Shown here: piece by piece, positions 36,043 to 43,895 of the stretch
Layout: each line of letters starts with the position of its first letter
How positions within the stretch are numbered: the stretch's first letter is position 1
Origin: a bacterium
Lineage (GTDB): Bacteria; Krumholzibacteriota; Krumholzibacteriia; LZORAL124-64-63
Direction: 5' to 3'
DNA length: 64,000 nucleotides
Assembly (NCBI GenBank): GCA_016712675.1
Contig: JADJQR010000001.1
Coordinates: 2,046,001 to 2,110,000, forward strand
The notes under the pieces: generated by a model
Databases searched by the model: none
What the model saw: only the letters and a program-made list of their open reading frames with translations
Told to the model about the DNA's origin: nothing
Program-made: the position numbers and the translations under genes

Positions 36043-36990
36043 ATGCAGGAACCGCGTCCGGCCGCGAGCCTCGACGTCTTCGCACGCAGCAAGCGCGAAG
36101 GGCGGCCCCTGGTGGTGCTGACCGCGTACGACCTGGCCAGCGCCCTGATCGGCCGGGGCGGCGGTGTCGATGCGCTGCTGGTTGGCGACTCGCTCGGCAT
36201 GGTCATGCTCGGGCACGAGACGACGTTGCCGGTGACGCTCGCCGATATGGTCCACCACTGCCGCGCCGTGCAGCGCGCCCGCACGGGGCTGCCGGTCATT
36301 GCCGACCTGCCGTACGGCACGTTCCATGTCAGCGCGGCGGACACCGCCAGGGCCGGGCTCAGGCTCGTGCAGGAGGCCGGCGTCCAGGCCGTGAAGCTCG
36401 AGGGTGGTCGCCGGCGTGCCGACGCCATCGCGGCCCTGCTCGATGCCGAGATCCCGGTGATGGGGCACCTCGGCCTGACGCCCCAGTCGGTGAACCGGCT
36501 GGGCGGCTACCGGGTGCAGGGACGGGGCGTCGCGGCCGAGGAGCAGGTGCTGGAGGATGCCGCGTTCCTGGCCGCGGCCGGCTGTTTCGCCATCGTGCTG
36601 GAGTGCGTGCCGGCACCGCTGGCGGCGCGGGTGACCGCAACGGTGGACGTGCCGACAATCGGAATCGGGGCGGGTCCCGGGTGCGACGGTCAGGTCCTGG
36701 TCTTCCACGACCTCCTGGGCCTGCTCCCGGGTGCGGCGCCGCGGTTCGTCAGGCGCTACGCCGATCTCGGGCGCCAGGCCACCGAGGCCGTTGCGGCGTA
36801 CGCGTCCGACGTGCGGCAAGGGTTGTTTCCGGGCGCCGAGCACAGTTACGGCGGCGGACCCGTCGACGCCGCCACGGGGTCGAGCGCCGGGGCCAAGGGT
36901 GATCTGGCCAAGGGTGATCCGGCCGACGGTGACCTGGACGGGCCCGCCTATCCGGACGGCCGCGCGACGGACGGGGCGGTCGCCGGATGA
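36043..36990 (+). CDS. panB: 3-methyl-2-oxobutanoate hydroxymethyltransferase
   Basis: A 315-residue PanB, which makes ketopantoate from ketoisovalerate and methylene-THF. Family blocks: VVLTAYDLASALI, VDALLVGDSLGMVMLGHETT, ADLPYGTFHVS, VKLEGG, MGHLGLTPQSVNRLGGYRVQGRG region, LECVPAPLA and TIGIGAGPGCDGQVLVFHDLLG. The core ends near residue 270 (HSYGGGP); the last about 40 residues are a low-complexity Gly/Asp tail encoded partly by a 15-bp tandem repeat. It overlaps panC by 4 bp. Confidence 0.94.
   Translation: MQEPRPAASLDVFARSKREGRPLVVLTAYDLASALIGRGGGVDALLVGDSLGMVMLGHETTLPVTLADMVHHCRAVQRARTGLPVIADLPYGTFHVSAADTARAGLRLVQEAGVQAVKLEGGRRRADAIAALLDAEIPVMGHLGLTPQSVNRLGGYRVQGRGVAAEEQVLEDAAFLAAAGCFAIVLECVPAPLAARVTATVDVPTIGIGAGPGCDGQVLVFHDLLGLLPGAAPRFVRRYADLGRQATEAVAAYASDVRQGLFPGAEHSYGGGPVDAATGSSAGAKGDLAKGDPADGDLDGPAYPDGRATDGAVAG
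36891..36935 (+). repeat. Three 15-bp tandem repeats in the panB tail
   Basis: Units 36891-36905, 36906-36920 and 36921-36935 read GGCCAAGGGTGATCT, GGCCAAGGGTGATCC and GGCCGACGGTGACCT. They are in frame and add AKGDL, AKGDP and ADGDL to the PanB tail. Confidence 0.8.
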
Positions 36991-37877
36991 TCGTCCTGCG
37001 CGGGTCCGGGGAACTGGGCAGGCTCGAGGCCCTTCGGGAGAACGCGCCGCTGGTGCTGGTGCCGACCATGGGGGCGTTGCACGAGGGCCACCTGACGCTG
37101 GTCCGGCAGGCCGCGGTGCATGGGCAGGTCGTCGTCACGATCTTCGTGAACCCGACCCAGTTCGGGCCCGGCGAGGACTTCGCGGCCTACCCCCGCGACC
37201 TGGACGAGGACCTGCGGCTGCTGGCCGGGACGCCGACCGTCGCCGTCTTCGCTCCAGCGGTGGGCGACGTGTACGGGCGTCCGGGCGAAGTGACCGTGCG
37301 GGCCGGGCGGCGCGCCGAGGGCCTGTGCGGCGCCCTGCGGCCGGGCCATTTCGACGGCGTGCTGACGGTCGTGGCCAAGCTCTTCGGCATGGTCCGGCCG
37401 AGCCTCGCCCTGTTCGGACGCAAGGACGCGCAGCAGTGCCTGGTGCTCGAGCAGATGGTCCACGACCTGCGGCTGCCGGTACGCCTGCTGGACGTGCCGA
37501 CGGTGCGGGAACCGGACGGGCTGGCGATGTCCTCGCGCAACCGCTACCTGGATGCCGGGCAGCGGCAACGGGCACTGTGCCTGGCCCGCGCGCTGGCTGC
37601 CGGCCGGGCGTGCCTGGCGGACGGCCAGCGGGCGACTGCCGCGGTCGAGGCGGCCATGCGCGCCGAACTGGTCGCTGCCGACAGCGTGGACTACGCGGCG
37701 GTCCGGCTGCTGCCGGAACTGGAGATGACGGCGTCGATACAAGACGGTCGCGTGCTGCTGGCCGTGGCCGCGCGCGTCGGTCCGGCGCGCCTGATCGACA
37801 ACCTCGCGTTGCGCGTCGAGCGCGGCGCCGTGATGGAAGCCGGCCTGATGGGCGGCGGCGATGCCGCCGGGACCTGA
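36987..37877 (+). CDS. panC: Pantothenate synthetase
   Basis: A 296-residue ATP-dependent ligase joining pantoate and beta-alanine. Clear motifs: VLVPTMGALHEGHLTLVR (HxGH nucleotide site as HEGH), VVTIFVNPTQFGPGEDF, YPRDLDEDLRLL, GHFDGVLTVVAKLF, FGRKDAQQCLVLEQMV, and REPDGLAMSSRNRYL (KMSKS-like MSSRN). It follows panB with a 4-bp overlap, so two pantothenate steps are translationally coupled; panD is not seen. Confidence 0.95.
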   Translation: MIVLRGSGELGRLEALRENAPLVLVPTMGALHEGHLTLVRQAAVHGQVVVTIFVNPTQFGPGEDFAAYPRDLDEDLRLLAGTPTVAVFAPAVGDVYGRPGEVTVRAGRRAEGLCGALRPGHFDGVLTVVAKLFGMVRPSLALFGRKDAQQCLVLEQMVHDLRLPVRLLDVPTVREPDGLAMSSRNRYLDAGQRQRALCLARALAAGRACLADGQRATAAVEAAMRAELVAADSVDYAAVRLLPELEMTASIQDGRVLLAVAARVGPARLIDNLALRVERGAVMEAGLMGGGDAAGT

Positions 37878-37907
37878 CGCGACGGGCAAGGACCATAGGA
37901 GAGGACC

Positions 37908-38672
37908 ATGGGACAGGACGACATCGAGATCTGGGGCGGGCCGGTGGACGCCATCGTGCTTGCGGCCGGCAAGGGCACGCGCATGAAGAGCGATCTGCCG
38001 AAAGTGCTCCACCGGCTGGCGGGGCGCCCGCTACTGGACCACGTGTTGGACACCGCGGCCGGCGCCGGCGTCGGCCACACGGTCGTGGTCGTCGGACACG
38101 AGGCGGAACTGGTCAAACGGACCTGCGGGCGCCCGGGACTCGACTTCGCGCTGCAGCAGCCACAGCTTGGGACCGGGCACGCCGCGCAGGTCGCAATGCC
38201 GGCCGTACGCACGGGCGGCTGGTGCGTGGTACTGGCGGGCGACGTTCCCCTGCTGCGGGTCTCCACGCTGCGACGCCTGATCGAAGGCACGGTGCGCGGT
38301 GGCGCGGCCGCCAGCGTCCTGACGTGCGTCGTCGATGATGCCGGGGCCTACGGACGCATCGTCAAGGATCAGGCCGGCAATGTGCAGAGGATCGTCGAGG
38401 CGCGCGATGCCACGGCCGCCGAACTGGCGATCGGCGAATACAACAGCGGCGTCTTCTGCTTCCGCGCCGCCGACCTGGCCGAGGCGCTGGCGAACCTGAC
38501 GACGGACAACGACCAGGGCGAGTACTACCTGACCGACACGGTGGCGTACCTGGTGGGCCGGGGGCGCGCGGTCACGGCGGTCCGGGCGGATGACCCCGGA
38601 GAGGTTGTCGGGATCAACACGGTGGACGAACTGGCCGTGGCCGAGACGCTGCTGGCCGGGCGGGCGCGGTAG
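37908..38672 (+). CDS. Single-domain GlmU-like UDP-GlcNAc pyrophosphorylase
   Basis: A 254-residue nucleotidyltransferase matching only the N-terminal half of GlmU: IVLAAGKGTRMKSDLPKVLHRLAG, QQPQLGTGHAAQVA, VLAGDVPLL, EYNSGVFCFR, NDQGEYYLTDTV and VGINTVDELAVAE. These residues bind UTP and GlcNAc-1-phosphate. Bifunctional GlmU is about 450 residues and carries a left-handed beta-helix acetyltransferase domain; here the stop codon falls right after the first domain and the next gene begins 2 bp later, with no hexapeptide repeats. A separate acetyltransferase elsewhere, or another sugar specificity, must be assumed. Confidence 0.85.
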   Translation: MGQDDIEIWGGPVDAIVLAAGKGTRMKSDLPKVLHRLAGRPLLDHVLDTAAGAGVGHTVVVVGHEAELVKRTCGRPGLDFALQQPQLGTGHAAQVAMPAVRTGGWCVVLAGDVPLLRVSTLRRLIEGTVRGGAAASVLTCVVDDAGAYGRIVKDQAGNVQRIVEARDATAAELAIGEYNSGVFCFRAADLAEALANLTTDNDQGEYYLTDTVAYLVGRGRAVTAVRADDPGEVVGINTVDELAVAETLLAGRAR

Positions 38673-38674
38673 GC

Positions 38675-39175
38675 ATGGATCGGCTGTGCACTCCGTGGAG
38701 GTACGGATACGTGAGCGGCGAGCGCCGGGAAGACGGATGCATCTTCTGCAATCGGCTGTCGGGAGACGGTCGGGAACACTACGTGCTCCACCGCGGGCCT
38801 CGCTGGTACCTCATCCTGAACCTGTACCCGTACAACAGCGGGCATCTGCTGCTGGTGCTGGGGCGGCACGCGGCGCGGCTGTCCGACTGCACTCCCTCGG
38901 AACTCGAGGATCTGGCCAGGATGCTCAAGCTCATGGAGGACGCGTTGCAGGAGGCGTTCAGGCCTGACGGCATCAATTGCGGGTACAACGGGGGTGCCAG
39001 CGCCGGCGCCGGGATCCCGGGGCACCTGCACGTGCACATGTTGCCGAGGTGGGCCGGCGACACCAACTTCATGAGCACGATCGGCGAGACCCGCGTCATG
39101 CCCCAGACCCTGGACCAGGTCTGGGAACGCCTCAAGCCGGTGATCGACCGCCTGGCGGCGGAACTCGGCGGGTGA
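38675..39175 (+). CDS. HIT family hydrolase/phosphorylase
   Basis: A 166-residue histidine-triad protein of the Ap4A-phosphorylase-like branch: N-terminal CTPWRYGYVSGERREDGCIFC with a CxxC zinc pair, LNLYPYNSGHLLLV, INCGYNGGASAGAGIPGHLH and the HIT motif HLHVHMLPRW. This class acts on dinucleoside polyphosphates or AMP-linked substrates. It lies 2 bp after the GlmU-like gene. A second, different HIT protein (HINT type) is encoded at 63.1-63.5 kb. Confidence 0.88.
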   Translation: MDRLCTPWRYGYVSGERREDGCIFCNRLSGDGREHYVLHRGPRWYLILNLYPYNSGHLLLVLGRHAARLSDCTPSELEDLARMLKLMEDALQEAFRPDGINCGYNGGASAGAGIPGHLHVHMLPRWAGDTNFMSTIGETRVMPQTLDQVWERLKPVIDRLAAELGG

Positions 39176-39289
39176 CCGCAGGGCCAATCACCGGTTCCTT
39201 TGGCGCGGCGTGGATGCTATCTTGCGCCGGCGGGCGACGATCGGCCGAGGTGGCCGCCGGCGGGCCGGCCCGGGGAAAGACGGAGGGCG

Positions 39290-39553
39290 ATGCGCAAGTC
39301 GCTGGGGACCGTGGTCCTGACCCTGATGGTGGGCGTGCTGATCGGCGCCATCGTGAGCGAGGTCCTCGGGCTCTTCCTGAGCAAGGGGAGCGTGGCCGAA
39401 CAGCTTTTTGTGCGTTATGTAACCTTCGGCCCCGAGGTCACCCGCTGGAACCTGGTGATCCTCGACATCACGTTCGGGTTCCAGATCCACTTCAACCTCA
39501 TGAGCGTGATCGGCGTCTTCATCGCCTCGCAGATCCTGAGGTGGTACCGCTGA
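39290..39553 (+). CDS. DUF4321 small membrane protein
   Basis: An 87-residue protein with two transmembrane segments (about 5-27 and 62-82) separated by a loop with FVRYVTFGPEVTRWNLVILDITFGF. The arrangement, with a GxxL(G)xxxG N-terminal helix and a LDLxxxTFGFxxxxN-like second half, matches DUF4321, a family of unknown function often found beside tat or septum genes. GGAGG sits 5 nt before the ATG. It precedes tatA by 16 bp; a weak promoter-like pair (TTCCTT-17-TATCTT, 39195-39223) lies upstream. Confidence 0.7.
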   Translation: MRKSLGTVVLTLMVGVLIGAIVSEVLGLFLSKGSVAEQLFVRYVTFGPEVTRWNLVILDITFGFQIHFNLMSVIGVFIASQILRWYR

Positions 39554-39569
39554 GCCACGGGAGGCCGTG

Positions 39570-39830
39570 ATGGTTCCAGTGCCCGCATTCCTGGGGAACA
39601 TCGGCTGGCAGGAGATGCTGGTCATCCTGGTGTTCATCCTGCTCTTCTTCGGGCCGAAACGACTGCCGGAAGTTGCCGAGGCCTTCGGCAAGTCGATCCG
39701 CAAGTTCAAGAGCGCGACGCAGGACGCCACGCGCGAGGTGCGCCGCGAACTGGAGGACGCCGGCAACGGGCGGCCGACGGACGCGCCGCCGCCCGGCAAC
39801 GGGAAGCCCGAGGGTCCGGCGCAGCCCTGA
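39570..39830 (+). CDS. tatA: Sec-independent translocase protein TatA
   Basis: An 86-residue TatA/E: a short periplasmic N-terminus, transmembrane helix WQEMLVILVFILLFFG, the FGPKRLPE hinge, an amphipathic helix (VAEAFGKSIRKFKSATQD) and a Pro/Gly-rich tail. TatA oligomers form the pore for folded proteins. tatB and tatC are not in the window. ATG 39570 is chosen over GTG 39567 because GGGAGG would be too close to the latter. Confidence 0.9.
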   Translation: MVPVPAFLGNIGWQEMLVILVFILLFFGPKRLPEVAEAFGKSIRKFKSATQDATREVRRELEDAGNGRPTDAPPPGNGKPEGPAQP

Positions 39831-39846
39831 CCGCACGGAGGTCGGC

Positions 39847-42156
39847 TTGAACCTAGCGCAACTGCTGGACCAGCTGAAGGCCGACGAGCGATTCCTGCGC
39901 CACGTGACCCGGTGGGAGGTCATCCCGCCGCAGCCCGCCCGCACGGCGCCCTTCCCGGCGAGTCTCGACCCGCGGCTGGGTGAAGCCCTGCGCCGACGCG
40001 GCGTGGCCGACCTGTACACGCACCAGGCCGATGCGGTGGCGCTCGCGGCGGCGGGGCGTTCGTTCGTGGTGCCGACGCCGACGGCCAGCGGCAAGACCCT
40101 TTGCTACAATCTGCCGGTGCTGGACGCCGTGCTCCGCGATCCCCAGGCGCGCGCGCTCTACCTGTTCCCGACCAAGGCCCTGGCCCAGGACCAGATGCAC
40201 GAAGTCCATGGACTGGTGACGGAGCTGGGCGCCGACATCCGCACTTTCACCTTCGACGGAGACACGCCGGAGACGGCGCGGCGCGCCATCCGCAGCTCGG
40301 GCCACATCGTGGTCACGAACCCGGACATGCTGCACCAGGGCATCCTGCCGCACCACACGCTGTGGGTGAAGCTGTTCGAGAACCTGCGCTTCGTGGTTGT
40401 CGACGAGGTTCACCAGTACCGCGGCGTCTTCGGCAGCCATGTGGCGAACGTGCTGCGCCGGTTGCGGCGTGTGGCGCGGTTCTATGGGGCGGACCCGCAG
40501 TTCATCTGCTGTTCGGCCACCATCGCCAATCCGCGCGAGCTGGCCGAACGACTGACCGGCCTGGAGATGGCCGAGGTCGCCGACAACGGTGCACCGCGCG
40601 GCCTCAAGCATTTCATCTTCTACAATCCGCCGGTGGTCAACCGCGAGCTGGGCATCCGCGCCTCGACGATCAAGACCACGCGTGCCATCGCTGAACGCTT
40701 CCTGGGCACCGGCGCCCAGATGATCGTGTTTGCCCGCAGCCGCATGCGGGTCGAGCTGCTGCTGACCTACCTGGAGAAGGCCGGGCGGAGGGTCGGGATC
40801 CGCAGCGGCGAGGTGCGCGGCTACCGGGGCGGCTACCTGCCCGGCGAGCGGCGGGCGATCGAGCAGGGGTTGCGCGACGGCACGGTCAAGGCGGTGGTGT
40901 CGACCAACGCGCTCGAGCTGGGCATCGACATCGGGCGCCTGGACGTCTGCATCATGGCGGGCTATGCCGGTACGGTGGCTGCGACCTGGCAGCAGGCCGG
41001 GCGCGCGGGCCGGCGCCAGAACGTGAGCGCGGTGGTGCTGGTGGCCTCGAGCAGTCCTGCGGACCAGTACATCGTCTCGAACCCGGACTTCTTCTTCGGG
41101 CGCAGCCCGGAATACGCGACGCTCGATCCGGACAACCTGATCGTCCAGATGAGCCACCTGAAATGCGCAGCCTTCGAGCTGCCGTTCGTCGAGGACGAGG
41201 ACTACGGCGGCCACCGGGTGACGGAGATCCTCGAGTACCTCTGCGAGAACCGGGTCCTGCACCGCGCCGAAGGGCGCTTCCATTGGATGGCCGAAACGTA
41301 CCCGGCCGAGGACGTGAGCCTTCGCAGCGCGGCGCCGGACAATGTCGTGATCATCGATGACTCGCGGCCGGGTGGCCTGGTGATCGGCGAGATGGATCTC
41401 TTCAGCGCGCAGGAGATGCTCCACGACGATGCCATCTACATCCACGGGGCGCAGCAGTACCACGTCGACCGGCTGGACTGGGACCGGCGGGAGGCGCACG
41501 TGCAGCCGGTGCAGGTGGACTACTACACCGATGCGCAGCGTAAGAGCGAACTGAAGACGCTGACCGCCGACGAGGCCAAGCCCTGCGGCGACGGCGGGCT
41601 CGCCGTCGGCGAGATCGGGCTGGTCTCGAAGGTGACCGTCTACAAGAAGATCAAGCTGGGCACGCACGAGAACGTGGGCGCGGGCCGGGTGCACCTTCCG
41701 GAGATGGAGATGCACACGACCGGCTTCTGGTGGGAAGTGCCCGAGTCGGCGGCGGGGGATCTGGCCGCCTCGGGCCTGGACCTCGGCGACGCGCTCAAGG
41801 GCCTGGCGCACCTGCTGGGCTGCGTGGCACCTGTCTTCGTGATGGCCGACAGCGCCGACCTGCATGCCACGGCGATGATCCGGTCCCCCTTCACGGGCAA
41901 GGCGACGCTCTACCTGTACGACAGCGTGCCGGGCGGTGCAGGCTTTGCGCGCCGGATCTACGAGCAGTTCGACGAGATCCGCGCCGCCGCGCGCAGCCAC
42001 CTGACGGGCTGTCCCTGCGGCCGCGGCTGCCCGGCCTGCGTGGGCGCGACCGTCGAGTCGGGCGACACGGCGCGCGCGGGCGCGGCCCGGCTCCTGGCGC
42101 TGGCGCCCGGCGGCCGTGACGAGGCGGGTCCGCTGGTCTCCGCGGCGGGCGGTTGA
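39847..42156 (+). CDS. mrfA: DEAD/DEAH-box helicase with DUF1998 zinc domain (MrfA/YprA-like)
   Basis: A 769-residue superfamily 2 helicase. Motif I TASGKT (79-84), motif II DEVH (186-189), motif III CSATIANP, and the C-terminal RecA half with STNALELGIDIG and QQAGRAGRR. The C-terminal DUF1998 domain ends in the zinc cluster GCPCGRGCPAC (Cys722, 724, 728, 731), the hallmark of MrfA/YprA and fungal Hrq1. B. subtilis MrfA with the nuclease MrfB repairs mitomycin C damage independently of UvrABC. The next gene is an MrfB-like nuclease, so the same pair is inferred. The TTG start has GGAGGT 4 nt upstream; longer frames overlap tatA. Confidence 0.85.
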   Translation: MNLAQLLDQLKADERFLRHVTRWEVIPPQPARTAPFPASLDPRLGEALRRRGVADLYTHQADAVALAAAGRSFVVPTPTASGKTLCYNLPVLDAVLRDPQARALYLFPTKALAQDQMHEVHGLVTELGADIRTFTFDGDTPETARRAIRSSGHIVVTNPDMLHQGILPHHTLWVKLFENLRFVVVDEVHQYRGVFGSHVANVLRRLRRVARFYGADPQFICCSATIANPRELAERLTGLEMAEVADNGAPRGLKHFIFYNPPVVNRELGIRASTIKTTRAIAERFLGTGAQMIVFARSRMRVELLLTYLEKAGRRVGIRSGEVRGYRGGYLPGERRAIEQGLRDGTVKAVVSTNALELGIDIGRLDVCIMAGYAGTVAATWQQAGRAGRRQNVSAVVLVASSSPADQYIVSNPDFFFGRSPEYATLDPDNLIVQMSHLKCAAFELPFVEDEDYGGHRVTEILEYLCENRVLHRAEGRFHWMAETYPAEDVSLRSAAPDNVVIIDDSRPGGLVIGEMDLFSAQEMLHDDAIYIHGAQQYHVDRLDWDRREAHVQPVQVDYYTDAQRKSELKTLTADEAKPCGDGGLAVGEIGLVSKVTVYKKIKLGTHENVGAGRVHLPEMEMHTTGFWWEVPESAAGDLAASGLDLGDALKGLAHLLGCVAPVFVMADSADLHATAMIRSPFTGKATLYLYDSVPGGAGFARRIYEQFDEIRAAARSHLTGCPCGRGCPACVGATVESGDTARAGAARLLALAPGGRDEAGPLVSAAGG

Positions 42157-42158
42157 GC

Positions 42159-43370
42159 ATGGACCTGCGCAGCAGGCTGGCGAAACTGGACCGGGCGGCC
42201 GGGCGACCGGCCCCCGGCTCCGCGCCGGCGGGAACGGGCGACCGACAGGCGCGGGCGGTCGTCGGCGAGCTGCCGGCGGAACTGGGCCTGCGCGAGGAGG
42301 CGACCCCGGACGGTCCCTGCTGGTACCGCGAGTGGCGCGAGTGCGCCGACGGGCCGGACGAGGTGCTGCCGGATCTCGGCGGCATCTTGACCCACCGCCA
42401 GCCGCGGGCTGCCGCGCGCGGCGACGTGCTGCTCCTGGACACCGAGACGACCGGACTGGCGGGCGGCACCGGCACGCTGGCGTTCCTGGTCGGGGTGGGC
42501 TGGTGGGAAGGATCCGAGCTTGTCGTCCGCCAGCTGTTCCTGCCGGGTCCGGGCCGCGAAGCCGGGCTCCTGGCAGCACTCGCCCAATGGTCGGCCCGGT
42601 TCAGCGCGGTCGTCACCTACAACGGGGCGTCCTTCGACCTGCCTCTGCTGCGCACGCGGGCGCTGATGAACCGACGGGCCGACCCGTTGGGCCACCTGGA
42701 CTCGTGGGATCTGCTGCCGGCTGCGCGCCGCCTGTGGGGGCGGGTCCTGCCCGATTGCCGGCAGCAGACGGTGGAAGCTTCGATCTGCGGGCTGGCGCGG
42801 GCGGAGGGCGACATCGAGGGCTTCCGCATCCCCGAGGTCTGGCGCGACTGGCTGGGCGGGAGCGGGACCGACGACCTCCTGTGCGTCCTGAGGCACAACC
42901 AGCGTGACGTGCGCGGCATGGCGGCCATCCTCGGCCGCGCCTGCGCGGCGCGCCAGGCCCTGGACCGCCCGGCGGCTCCCGGCCCGGGTGACCCGCTGCG
43001 CGCGTGGACCCTGGCGCGCGTGGCGCAGCGACGGCGGGACCACGCTGCGGCCGCCGACTGGATCACCGTGGCCTTGTCAACCGGTTCCGGGCCCGCTGGG
43101 GTGGACGGACAGCTGCTGGCGCGCGACGCGGTGCCGATGCTCAAGCGGGTGGGCCGCTGGAGCGAACTGGAACGACTGCTGGGAGCGCGGATCGCCGCGG
43201 GCGCCGGCGCCTGGGCGCACCGCGAGGCGGCGATCCTCTACGAGCGACGCCTGCATCGGCTGGACAAGGCCCTGTTCCATGCCGGGCAGGCGGATGAGTC
43301 GGCGCGCGTGGCGCGCCTGAAGCGGCGGCTGGAGCGGGCCGCCGGAACGCGAAAGGCGGAGGGACCATGA
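42159..43370 (+). CDS. mrfB: RNase H-like exonuclease (MrfB/YprB-like)
   Basis: A 403-residue protein with a DEDD-type exonuclease domain (about 85-265): DTETTGL (Asp94, Glu96), TYNGASFDLPLL (Asp160) and HNQRDVRGM (Asp250), the four acidic metal ligands. The C-terminal about 130 residues are helical and TPR-like (WTLARVAQRRRDHAAAADW). This matches YprB/MrfB, the partner of the helicase encoded immediately upstream (2 bp gap). The role would be excision of DNA around mitomycin-type or crosslink adducts. An upstream TTG (42153) is possible but ATG 42159 is simpler. It overlaps the next gene by 4 bp. Confidence 0.82.
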   Translation: MDLRSRLAKLDRAAGRPAPGSAPAGTGDRQARAVVGELPAELGLREEATPDGPCWYREWRECADGPDEVLPDLGGILTHRQPRAAARGDVLLLDTETTGLAGGTGTLAFLVGVGWWEGSELVVRQLFLPGPGREAGLLAALAQWSARFSAVVTYNGASFDLPLLRTRALMNRRADPLGHLDSWDLLPAARRLWGRVLPDCRQQTVEASICGLARAEGDIEGFRIPEVWRDWLGGSGTDDLLCVLRHNQRDVRGMAAILGRACAARQALDRPAAPGPGDPLRAWTLARVAQRRRDHAAAADWITVALSTGSGPAGVDGQLLARDAVPMLKRVGRWSELERLLGARIAAGAGAWAHREAAILYERRLHRLDKALFHAGQADESARVARLKRRLERAAGTRKAEGP

Positions 43371-43798
43371 TCAGGCTGGCACGGCACGAGGGGCACCTGT
43401 TCGTTGCGGGCGTGCGTGTGCTGGTGCATCGCCTGGGCCGGGGCCCGACGCCGCAGGAACTGGCCGACCTGCTCGCGGCGAACGAGAGCCAGGTGCGTCT
43501 GCAGGCCGCGGCGCTGGAGGACCTGGGGGCCATCGCGCTGGTCAGCAGTGCGTTCGAGACGCACCTGGAGCTCCGCGACCACCTCCGCCTGGAGCAGCTC
43601 GCTGAGAGCGACGGTCCTGCCATCAGCGACGCCTTGCGCGATTTCGACGAACGCAAGCGCGAGGAAGCCGAGAAGATGGCGCGCCTGTTCGACACGGGCG
43701 AAGCGGAGCAGCAGCGCCAGGACCAGCTGCGGCGGATGGACGACGACCTGCGCGACTTCCGGCGCAAGCGTCCGCGAAACCCGTTCAGCGAGGAATGA
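43367..43798 (+). CDS. Unknown protein with winged-helix-like N-terminus
   Basis: A 143-residue protein, not assigned to a family. Residues 15-70 look like a small winged helix or MarR-like fold (GRGPTPQELADLLAANESQVRL, AAALEDLGAIALV). Residues 85-143 are highly charged and probably helical (FDERKREEAEKMARLF, QRQDQLRRMDDDLRDFRRKRPR). The first codon overlaps the mrfB-like stop (ATGA), so it is the third gene of the repair operon; a DNA-binding or regulatory accessory role is inferred from position only. A hairpin follows at 43844. Confidence 0.7.
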   Translation: MIRLARHEGHLFVAGVRVLVHRLGRGPTPQELADLLAANESQVRLQAAALEDLGAIALVSSAFETHLELRDHLRLEQLAESDGPAISDALRDFDERKREEAEKMARLFDTGEAEQQRQDQLRRMDDDLRDFRRKRPRNPFSEE

Positions 43799-43843
43799 AG
43801 CGAAGAGCCTGCGATGCTCGCCACGACGGGCCCGGAACGGGAC

Positions 43844-43869
43844 GGCCCGGGACATGTGCGTCCCGGGCC
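43844..43869 (+). terminator. Hairpin between convergent genes
   Basis: GGCCCGGGA (43844-43852) pairs with TCCCGGGCC (43861-43869) around an 8-nt loop, between the ends of the repair operon (+) and the PpiD-like gene (-). There is no T-run on either side, so it is a weak candidate bidirectional terminator. Confidence 0.45.
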
Positions 43870-43895
43870 AATGTCGACCGTAGGGCTGTCCCCGC

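Noticed and set aside
39853-42579. A 908-codon minus-strand frame opposite the helicase gene
   Set aside because: Shadow of the MrfA-like helicase, whose motifs are all intact on the plus strand.
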